Below are positions 1 through 9,300 of a stretch of DNA of 64,000 nucleotides, one piece after another (the stretch's first letter is position 1; the number at the start of each line of letters is the position of its first letter). The position numbers were made by a program, and so were the translations under genes. A model generated the notes under the pieces. That model was given only the letters and a program-made list of their open reading frames with translations, was not told where the DNA came from and searched no databases. Source of the stretch: Batillaria attramentaria. Lineage: Eukaryota > Mollusca > Gastropoda > Batillariidae. The stretch lies in assembly GCA_018292915.2 (NCBI GenBank), contig JACVVK020000152.1, forward strand, positions 1,026,001 to 1,090,000. The letters are read 5' to 3'.

Positions 1-480
1 TAAACATGTGGACAGGCTGATCTTTCTTTAAAAAAAATTGGGACTGAACAATGAAAACAGTATGTCTACATGTTTAGGTTCTGCTGTGTTACAGTGTCTC
101 CTGCTATGTTGTCTGCTTTTATTGACCAGCTTAGTTAAGTCACTGCATTTTATTTATTTTTTTTTGAAAATAAAGAAAAGTAAAGAAAAGTACAACAACA
201 ACAACAACAACAAACAGTTGTGTAGTTTACCTCTCTCTCTCTCTCTTTTCTCCTGTTTTGCACTCCACAAATCCTCCCATTTTTTGATTCACTGATACTG
301 CGCAACCTCAATGCGTCATTGTCAACTGCTAAAGTGCATGTGTTATCGTCAGGATTGGTCAGCACGGTACACCGGTACAAAAAACCGGTACGATGCAAAA
401 AATACCGGTAAAAAACCGGTACGGTCCTCTGTACCGGTACCCAGCACTAGCTGCTGCGTTCTTTTTGGCGGGAGTTGTGC

Positions 481-516
<36 letters not shown>

Positions 517-1086
517 TGTGTGTGTGTCTGTGTCTGTGTGTCTGTGCGCGCGCACGGATGCAATTGTACCTAGATCCTAAACCACCGCGTTGAAGGGCTT
601 GGTACTTTGAGATTATATTGGAAGTCACATTTTCCAGGCCGACTTTTCACGAGTTTTCTCTTGCCGCATTTTTAGGAGAGTTATCGCCCATGTAAAACAA
701 AATCGGTCATGTTACCTTTTTTGACGAAAACGTTGTTCAAATGCCTTCATTTTATAGACTTTGGAAGTTCATCATTATACTGAATAGGTTCGTAGCACAG
801 CTCCGTAGCTCTGACAGATTTTGTGTCAAAAAAACATTTCTAGTGTAGGGGTGGTTTGCATGTAAGGCCGACTATCTATTGATGATTGAAATTAGTCATC
901 ATTCCGGCGTTTTTGTCAAGTGTGACAACTGCACATATTACAGGAACTACTGCACTGTTATATCTTGAATATTAAGAATAACAGAGATTTTAGCGAAACA
1001 TTTTTTTTTAGTTTCTGCGAGAAGCACCGGTCCAAAGGGTTCCAGTTTTGCGATTTCGTGAGTACAATCCAAGGTATTCAAGTCCA
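1..1086. other. No gene seen; simple repeats and an ACCGGT cluster
   Basis: Contains (CAA)n at 194, (CT)n at 234, a cluster of ACCGGT palindromes at 370-440 and (GT)n at 484-540. The rest is AT-rich unique sequence without exon-like frames. Confidence 0.6.
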
Positions 1087-2585
1087 CGTTTCACCAGCCT
1101 TCTAGATCTTCCAGATTTTATGTAAAAATTAATTCAGTCAGGGAAGTCACACAAGCAACAGGGAAATCACTACACATGATCACGCATCCTCTGTCAGACG
1201 ACGTTCCTGAGGCTGACATCAAATGATCAGTTCACAGACAAAATCTGTAAATACGTATCGCCACTGCCGCCGACATTTCACCAGCCCTCTACATCTTCCA
1301 GATTTTATGTAAAAATTAATTCACTGAGTCGGGGAAGTCACAACACCAACAGGGAAACCACAAGCATCGTCACAGTGTCAGAAGTGTGCGTCATTGAGGC
1401 TGACGTCAAATGTTTCGTTCACGGATTTGACGTCATCTCTCCCCCCCCCCCCCCGGGGGGGGGGGGGGGGGAGGCGGGATGGCCGAATGGTAGAGCGTTG
1501 GACTTCCAATGCTTGGGTCGTGAGTTCGATTCAAGGCTGGGGCCAAATATTCGTGCTGCCTTTTTCATCGTTGCCCCGCCTTTGATATTACCCGCGTGTG
1601 TTGGAAAAGGACGTTAAACCTTCAACCCCCCCCCCCCTCTCTCTCCTGATTCTAGATCCGCTATAGCGTGGCAGGTCTAATGTCTTTGATAGGTGTTACA
1701 CACTTGAAAAGAGAAAGAAAAACAACTGAAAACAACAACAAACAACAAAACAGATGAAATAACATGAAATTTGGAGAAACAACTTTATGGGGTGGGGGCC
1801 TTTCCTCCTTTTTTGTTTTGTTTGGCTGCCCCAACTCTTTTGCCAGAAACGTTCCGTCAGGTATGGTTTGGTCGCATATTAGAGTCACAATGGCAGTGCC
1901 GTTCAAAACAAACATATATACACAAAACACTTGCTACGTAACCAACAACATAGTAGCTACGGCTACGTCACTTTATTACAAGTTTGTATTTACCGACAGA
2001 CTCAACAAAATCTATACAAATAGACAGACTCAAAACTGATATCGCACTTTTATGCCACGGAGAATATGCTGTGATAATAACCATACGGATTATCAGCTGT
2101 CACGTACATTGATCGAGCTTTGCAGATATTGCTGTTATAATCGACAACACGGGGTGTAAGTCAAAGTGGACGTCAGTGTTTCCGGTGCTCCTCCGCGTCA
2201 GAGACAAAATCTGTAAATATCGTCACTGCCTCCGACATTTCACCAGCCCTCTACATCTTCCAGATTTTATGTAAATATTAACACTTTCAACCCTGCCACC
2301 GTATCACCTACGGTCTCGTAGACCCTAACAATAATATGCGTGTATGTGACCGACTCTCATACGCTCTGCACAGTGGAAGATTTCCCCTATAGGATGTATC
2401 CAATACTTCTTGAGAAATAGGGGTTTGTATGCAAGAGCCCAGCTTTAGATCTAGCACACTTGGGAAAACTCCCAGGCAGAGGAGCGTTATCGCTATTGAG
2501 ATTCCTTCACTGAGTCAGGGAAGTCACAACACCAACAGGGAAACCACACGACATGAGCAAGCATCCTCTGTCACAGCGTCAGAAG
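1087..2585 (+). repeat. Diverged tandem units of about 188 bp, third copy split by an insert
   Basis: The block 'catcttccagattttatg...' followed by 'gggaagtcacaa..caacaggga' occurs at 1087 and 1275 (spacing 188). It occurs again at 2236, where roughly 215 bases (2290-2505) separate the first half from its continuation at 2506. A SINE and unique sequence (1471-2200) lie between the second and third copies. Confidence 0.7.
1471..1635 (+). mobile_element. tRNA-headed SINE (family 1)
   Basis: Pol III A box (TGGCCGAATGGTAGAGCG) and B box (GAGTTCGATTC), then the family body 'ggggccaaatatt..gtgctg..cgttgccccg..tttgatatt' and the terminal 'aaggacgttaaac'. It sits against a poly-C/poly-G run. This family recurs throughout the window in both orientations. 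Confidence 0.85.
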
Positions 2586-2588
2586 AAA

Positions 2589-2715
2589 ATGGTAGAACGT
2601 TGGACTTCCAATGCTTGGGTCTTGAGCCGTGATAAGACTCGTGTTTGCTGCAGTAAGAGCCATTAAGGAATCGTAAATCTTGCCTGATTTGTGCATACAG
2701 GACCAAAACCGAAAA
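2589..2715 (+). repeat. SINE head fragment plus an approximately 85-bp dispersed block
   Basis: Starts with the family-1 head (aatggtagaacgttggac). It then passes into an approximately 85-base block (2633-2715) found again at 5925-6005, just upstream of the first MRH gene. The two copies differ at only a handful of positions. Confidence 0.6.
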
Positions 2716-2871
2716 AAAAGAAGATATTATGTGTTTGAAACAATATGAAAATGCACTCGTCTTTGCATTTCAGCCAGGCGTTAGTGGAAGTCGTTGTTTT
2801 TGAGGATAGACGGCCCCTTTCTCGGTTTCTTTAAGGAAAAAAGACATCGACTTTTACGCAGAAAACCCATC

Positions 2872-4081
2872 CAGGGGCCGTGGTCACGACGCGTTCGTAA
2901 CTTTTCCGCCACCGATTTACGCACGCGAGGGTCCGTAACTTACGATTTGTGATCAAATTGGGTGGTCATGACGTTTGCGCAGAGTTACGGCCGCTCGGAA
3001 ACCCTTGCGTATTGTACACCACCTAGGAGGGTGTCGGAAAGGTGCCGTAGCCTTTGCGTAAATCTGAAAAATGGCGGCCCGCTTGATTTACCAACTGCAA
3101 ATGAGAAGAGCATTGCGACGGGAAAGGGTGTTCCGCGATCGTACTAACCCTTTTGACTTGTACGACGATGTGGACATGCTTCAAAGGTTTAGATTTAGGA
3201 GGAGAGACCTGCAGGAATTGTGCGATCTGCTGTAGGACGACCTGAGGCACCCGTGTAGATCTCGAGGGGGCGCGTTCAGTTCACTACGCACCCTGCAATG
3301 CAAAGGCCTGTATGGCCGGCCGTACACACATCGTGGGTTGATTTGTGGGTTAACATTTGTTGTGTGTGTTTCGGACTAGTTCAGTGCTGAACGCACTCGG
3401 TCAGTCCTCACTGATCAGCCACCACCTTTTTGATCGTATGCCTGTCAATGAAGGTCTCATCAGTTCATTGTGTTGTGGACCCGAAATGTGTGGGTTCCGA
3501 ATTCAGAGTTATGGTCGAGTCATGTTTCTCTGCCGTAGCAAGTCAGGTTAAATGCGTGGCATGTATGTGGAGAGTTCTTGATTGAGGTTCATTCCGTTGG
3601 TTTTCTTGCCAGTGAGCCTGCTACATACGGTTTGTACGTGCAGTAAATGCTTCTACTGGTTGTAGTCCGTCCAATGTTGAGATAGAGACTGCTAGGAAGT
3701 GGTCTATATGCGACCTGCATGCTCTCCTGATCACACTCTCCACATACATGCCACGCAATTTAACCTGACGCTACGGCAGATAAACATGACTCGATCAAAA
3801 ATTCTGTAGTGAACGCGTACTGAACACACCCCCTCTACTCTTCACGCTTCACGCTGGAAGGAGAATTTGTGCAGGCCACGTGATGGTTTTTTCCGTGGGA
3901 ATCCCAGGGGTCCCACACCTACTAAAAATAACCCGTACGTGACACCGTTTCCAGTAAGTGCGCGTCGCTGTGACCGGCCCAACTAGCGGAAGAGATAGTT
4001 TCAAGTAGCCACGTACGAACTTACGATCCGCAACCCATTTGCGCAAAGAAATTTGCGTTCGCGTCGTGACCACGGCCCCTG
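2872..4081 (+). mobile_element. PIF/Harbinger-like DNA transposon remnant
   Basis: The ends are perfect 22-bp inverted repeats starting CAGGGGCCGTGGTCACG. An ORF at 3071-3235 (MAARLIYQLQMRRALRRERV, then DRTNPFDLYDD and RFRFRRRDL) looks like the start of a Harbinger transposase and ends at an in-frame TAG; conserved-looking codons continue past it. There is no catalytic domain. A second inverted repeat (about 3490-3565 against 3735-3810) lies inside. No matching target duplication was found. Confidence 0.7.
3490..3810. repeat. Internal inverted repeat (hairpin) inside the Harbinger remnant
   Basis: The segment around 3510-3575 (gtcgagtcatgttt, ctgccgtagc, gtggcatgtatgtggagag) recurs as its reverse complement at 3735-3800 with few differences. 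The spacer is about 165 bases. It may be a nested MITE or an old internal duplication. Confidence 0.65.
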
Positions 4082-4260
4082 AGGTATTTCATACGCACTG
4101 AAATTCAGCTTGACATGCAAGGAAATGGTGTTTAGTTTCGTTTTTCAGTTTCACGCCGACAGACCGAAGTCCGTTGGATACGCTCAGAAGCGAACAATAG
4201 AAACACTCAGTGCTACCCTTAGGAAACACTCTGTCCTGGCGAGGCTACTATTGAAACAAA

Positions 4261-4612
4261 ATCCCGGCCCGGGCTAAGCATTTGTGCTGGCCTTTTTTTT
4301 TTTTTTTTTTTTCGTTGCCCCGTCTTTGATTTCACCCTTACCTAGTGGAAAAGGAACGTTAAACTCCTAAACGCCCACCCACCCTTCTCGTTGTCCCGTC
4401 TTTGATATCACCCCTATGTGATGGAAAAGGAACGTTAAACTCCTAAACGCTCACCCAACCTTCTCGTTGTCCCGTCTTTGATTTCACCCTTACGAAGTGG
4501 AAAAGAATGTTAAACTCCCAAACATCTACCCACCCTTCTCGTTGTCCCGTCTTTGATATCATCTTTATGCGATGGAAAAGGACGTTAAACTGAACTCTCA
4601 AACATCCGCCCA
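4261..4612 (+). mobile_element. SINE family 1 with its tail tandemly repeated four times
   Basis: A truncated SINE body is followed by four copies of the approximately 75-base tail unit 'cgttg(c/t)cccgtctttgat..cac.. ..gtggaaaagg..gttaaac', starting at 4313, 4389, 4465 and 4540. Only the first carries the poly-T tract. Copies differ by point changes, so the expansion is not very recent. Confidence 0.8.
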
Positions 4613-4692
4613 TCCCCTTTTGAAACAGAGTAGCACCGGAAACACACGCACTCTTTATGATTATACCCCGTGAACAAAACTCACCTGTCAGT

Positions 4693-4982
4693 AGGCCTGG
4701 GCCCGCATGTAAAAGTCGGGGTTAGGGAGTTTAGCCCCGGCTTAGAGTCTAACCTCGAACTAAACTAGCTCTAGGGTTACATTTTCTGTTGTTTTATTGT
4801 TTTAGATCAGGAAGCGGGTCCATTCTAGAAAGGTGCCTACGCCGTTAGAGAAGGATTCTTGTCTTTCTTTCTTCTCTTCCCTTTGTATTTAATTTGCTTT
4901 TGGGTTTCTTTTGTCCTAGTCTGAGTTAGGCCCGTAGCCGTGGGTTAAATTATCCTCGAGTTTTGCATACGGGCCCAGGGCT
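4693..4982 (+). mobile_element. MITE of about 290 bp (GGGCCCG termini), copy 1
   Basis: The ends are inverted copies of CCTGGGCCCG(C/T)ATG. A second, opposite-orientation copy lies at 32403-32713, sharing 'ctaaactagctctaggg', 'aggaagcgggtcca' and 'tttcttttgtcctagtctg'. No coding capacity. Confidence 0.65.
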
Positions 4983-5079
4983 ATTATCATATTCGAGGTC
5001 AAGACTATGTGTATCAGCCGACCTGGTATTTGCACATGGGTAAGACAATGCTGACGTAAAATCACGAGTGCGAGTGACT

Positions 5080-5176
5080 ATGTCATTTATCAATACCTGC
5101 CGGACGGCGATAACCACACTACTGGTTATTTTACTGCTCTGCCACGCTGATACATGTGAAGATTGTGTGTGTTTAA
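5080..5176 (+). pseudogene. Signal-peptide-like ORF start, interrupted by TIR element
   Basis: An ATG at 5080 starts a strongly signal-peptide-like stretch (LLVILLLCHADTC) followed by EDCVC, resembling the leader plus cysteine start of the two MRH genes. Reading continues into the TTAA-flanked repeat that begins just after 5176. It may be a decayed first exon of another MRH copy, an alternative first exon of the gene at 6.1 kb, or chance. No donor was found before the repeat. Confidence 0.25.
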
Positions 5177-5821
5177 CTCAGTTCCTACGCTCCCAACAAA
5201 AAGCTTTCCGAAGTGTGAAAAAAGTTTACAGAGTCGACCGTGCAAGGACAGTCAACTCTGTCACAGTTGCAGAGTTCACACAGTGTCCAGAAACCGCGAC
5301 AAAACCGTGCCGAAAAACTGCCCCCACTTCCTGTCGGGGTCCGTCCACGCTACTGTGCACACGATCCCCGTGCAGCCCGGCTCATTATGTGACCACGCCG
5401 CGGATACGTCAGTTTAGACGACTGAGCGATGTCGGACATGGCGCAAATTATGCTACTACCGGTAAGTACACTCGTGTTTGTACATTAGCAATTTCGTTTC
5501 TTGCGTAAACATTTCAGCTCGCATACGAGCGACACTGACCAAATTCAAAAGTGACACGACTTGTTTGGGGATCACTGCGGACAGTACTGACTCGGTCACG
5601 GCTGCCGTGATGACCACTGCACGGACGGATGACCACTGCACGGAGATGTGCACAGTAGCGTGGACGGACCCCGACAGGAAGTGGGGGCAGTTTTTCGGCA
5701 CGGTTTTGTCGCGGTTTCTGGACACTATGTGAACTCTGCAACTGCGACAGAGTTGACTGTGCTTGCACGGTCGACTCTGTACAATTTTGTTCACACTTCG
5801 GGAAGCTTTTGGTTGGGATCT
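5177..5821 (+). mobile_element. TTAA-flanked TIR element, short form
   Basis: TTAA at 5173-5176 and 5822-5825 bound inverted repeats of about 170 bases containing 'agctttccgaagtgtgaa' and 'gtcaactctgtcacag'. The outer 10 or so bases of the left end are altered. The interior (about 5396-5650) is nearly identical to 40247-40515 of the larger relative, so this is an internal-deletion derivative. It holds a short ATGTCGGACATGGCGCAA start followed by a donor-like GTAAGT. Confidence 0.75.
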
Positions 5822-5924
5822 TTAAGTTTGGGGTTGTGTAACAGTGGTCTCCCATAAAATCATACTTGATTCAGTCTGCATGGATTTACAATTTGGCTTA
5901 GTGGGAGTGTTGCACTTTGACTAG

Positions 5925-6005
5925 ACTCGTGTTTGCTGCAGTAAGAGCCGTTAGGGAATCGTAAATTTTGTCTGATTTTCGCATACAGGGCCAAAACCGA
6001 AAAAA
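5925..6005 (+). repeat. 85-bp dispersed block, second copy
   Basis: Nearly the same sequence as 2633-2715 (gactcgtgtttgctgcag...ccaaaaccgaaaaa). It ends about 130 bases before the first ATG of the upstream MRH gene, so it lies in the promoter or 5' leader region. Confidence 0.65.
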
Positions 6006-6135
6006 GAGTCAAACACGTGGGATACTCGCGCGCAGTACGAAATGTGGAACTGTTTCTGACTGACGGTGCGTGTAGACAACAGGATACTTTGCATGGTAGT
6101 TTCGCCGTGTTTATAGAAAAGACAACAAAACAGTC

Positions 6136-6305
6136 ATGGTCTTTATAAAGCCGGGTGGAGCGATGTTGGCTTTTGTGGTGGAACTGGTTTGGCTTGGTGT
6201 CAATGTTGCCGACCCGTGCACAAAGACAGGACCGTGTTCCTGCAAGTCGGATCAAGGGACTATCGATCTTTCTGCCATTGCAAGTTCAGGCGGCAGTCCA
6301 GCGTA

Positions 6306-6385
<80 letters not shown>

Positions 6386-9300
6386 TTGGTGGATGTTGGT
6401 ACATGTATACACTGTTATCTAATTTTGTCACCAGTCACTCTTCTTCTTCTTCTTCTTATTGGTAGTAGTAACAGTAGTAGTAGTAGTAGTAGTAGTAGCA
6501 ATTATCATTTAAGCCTATGTGTATTTTGCTTTTGTTTTTGCTGTCACTTTTTTGTTTTTGTACCTCGGCCCGTTTGTTCTTTTGGTTTATTTTTCTTTCT
6601 CCCCCCCCCCTCAAACCCTGTGTGCACTTTGCTGTTGTTTTGTATGTCTCTTTTTTTGGGGGGGGGGGGGTGGGGGGTGGGGGGGGTCTGTTTCTTTCTT
6701 TTTATCCTTTTAAAATTATTTACTACTTTCTTCATTTGCTGTTGTTTTTGTTTTTGTTGTTTTTGTTTTTGTTTTAGTTGGTTTTTTTCCCTCAAATGCG
6801 CCCAAGGAACTCTCAAAGTAATAAAAACTTTGAACTTGAACTTAGCCAACTAAGCAATTCTAATTCTTCCCTTTGATAGTGGGACTAGCCGCCGGTCGCG
6901 ACTGATTGATTATCCCTCTTTCTGTGTGTTTGGTACGGTGCTTGGCACATACGGCAGAGCTAGCCACTCAGATGAGTGGGTGGGTGGGTGTTTAGGGGTT
7001 TAACGTCCTTTTCCACCACATATAGGCCGTGGGCCAGAGGCCTCTAAAAGGCCTAGTTTTTGAGTTTTTTCAAATTTGTGCAAATCACTAAATTTTAAGT
7101 GTACCTAAATGTAAATTTCACGCTGATTTCAAATCTGAAGAGATCCCAAACGTAAGTATGCGCACTACTTCAGAAAATGAGGTACAAGTCTGTGATGACC
7201 CTTCATAAGAAGTATCAATACTGTGATGTTTTGTGGCTGCAAATGATGCACTATTCTATTCAAAACAATCTGTCTTGTCCCTTTTGCCTATGACAATATA
7301 AACTATACATGATTAGTAAACAAATTTGGCAGTTAAGGTTACTTGCAGGTAGGAAAAATATAAGAGAGATAATAAGAAGATAAGAACTTTATTAATCCCC
7401 TCAGGAAAATTTATCGTGTACAGCTCTTGATCACATAATACACAGTACAACTATTATGACACAAGAACAAAATCTCCATGAAGAAATCAGCCATGCACCC
7501 ACACGCGCGTCCACCCATCACTATATATATGCACCCACACACTTAAGTCACTTATCCATAGTCATAGCATACACTCTTCTCATGCATACTGCCATGCCAC
7601 ACACCACAAAGTGAAATAACCTGCACACATAATACATACTACATAGTGAAGCTATGTATTATAATTACATTATTAAAAACAAATCTACAATTCAGGGGAT
7701 ACTACTATAGTTCATCATAGGTACTGATCTACTGGTGTACGCCTATGTAATTTACACCATGCATCCACGCACTCTTCACTCATACACCCATCAAATACAC
7801 TCCTGGCAGAAATACTGTTATGAATTTCATGATTAAGAAGAAAACTGTAATTCAAAATAATTCAGTCCATCACAAAAACAAAATCTCCACATAAAATCAA
7901 CCATGCTTTGCACACTTATCTGCTCATCCACATATCACATGCGCACACACACTCAGCCATCCGTACACTCCACACCTCCACGCCATACATCACCTGGTGA
8001 AATACATTCGGATTTCCAATGCACTAGTCATCTTGCCTCATAATTTCAAAGATAATATAAAAAGAACTAAAACTGTTAGAATACTTTGAGAACACAACCA
8101 CAGCAGGGGTTATTTCACTTTAGCAGCACACTGTACAGCGCAACAGGTAGTGGACGGCACGCTCTGAAAACAGACTAAGACCTACAGTTATCTGATCAAA
8201 GCTAAGTTCTAATCATCAATTAAACGCTTTAGTAGCTTCAGGCAAGAAAGATCTCCTATGCCTTTAAGTTTGGCTTGCAGGAGTAATTATTCTCCCACTG
8301 AATGTACTTCTCTGGCCCTCGATGAGGCTGAACAGGGGGTGTCAGACACTGGACATGACAGAGATGGTTTTTTTCCCAAGTCTCTTATAATAAATTATCA
8401 CTTCAAGCCTCTTCTGGGGTTTCCCCACCACTGACTCAGCTTTCTTTACAACTTTGTCCACTCTACCCCTGTCCTGTTTTGAGATCTGACTACCCCAACA
8501 GACACAGCCCAAGAAGAGGACACTGCCTACAAAAAGTACAATGGACATGTATACATGTGTGTAAAACATGTTCAGAGTTTTCTCACTAGCATCAAAAGAG
8601 TGTAATTTCCTCAAGGAGTACAGTCTGGATTGAGATTTCTTTATCACATGACCAGTGTTAGCATTCCAGTTCAGTCTGCTGTCAATAATCACCCCCAAGT
8701 ATATAATATATAGGTCAACCCTCTGAAATACCTCCCCCTTAATATCTACAGGATCAACATACTTGGCTTTTTTCCCTGAAATCAATGACCATTTCTCTGG
8801 TCTTACCAATACTGAGATGTAAATAATGACACCACTCAACAAAGTTTATTGTAAAGATGGGCAACAAACATCATAATATATTATATTGGGAATGAGGAGA
8901 TTGAGACGCAGCAGTATGCAATAAAGCTGAAAAACAAAACAAAAAAAATCCTGACTGAGTACAGTGCCATTAGTATTTAAAACGATAAATTGAACAGCAT
9001 AATGAAACAGTAATGCTCATAATTACTTACAATACAAGGCAGAAAACTGCATGGTCTGTTTTCACGGTCTCTTGGTGTAGCACCTGAATGCCCTGTCTCA
9101 TCATCTGACTGGTCTGTGAGAATTTAAACTGGTGTTGTCACACTCTCAGATATTGTGGCTTTAATTGTTAATACCTCAGACGTCACTGTCAGAATTTACA
9201 CTGGCATTGCCTTAGCCCCCAATGCCAATGCTGTGGCTTTACCAGTAATTTCTGTCACCTCAGATATCACTGTCATACTCTGATGTGTCACTGTCACAAT

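Noticed and set aside
5068..5508. 146-aa ORF as a functional secreted protein
   Set aside because: From about 5177 it is the arm and core of a TTAA-flanked repeat that recurs at 38.9-40.7 kb. Only the leader part is kept, as a weak candidate.
6155..6853. 232-aa plus-strand frame
   Set aside because: Overlaps the real exon 1 in another frame, then runs through GT, GA, AGT and TTTTG repeats. The exon's donor at 6303 explains the coding part.
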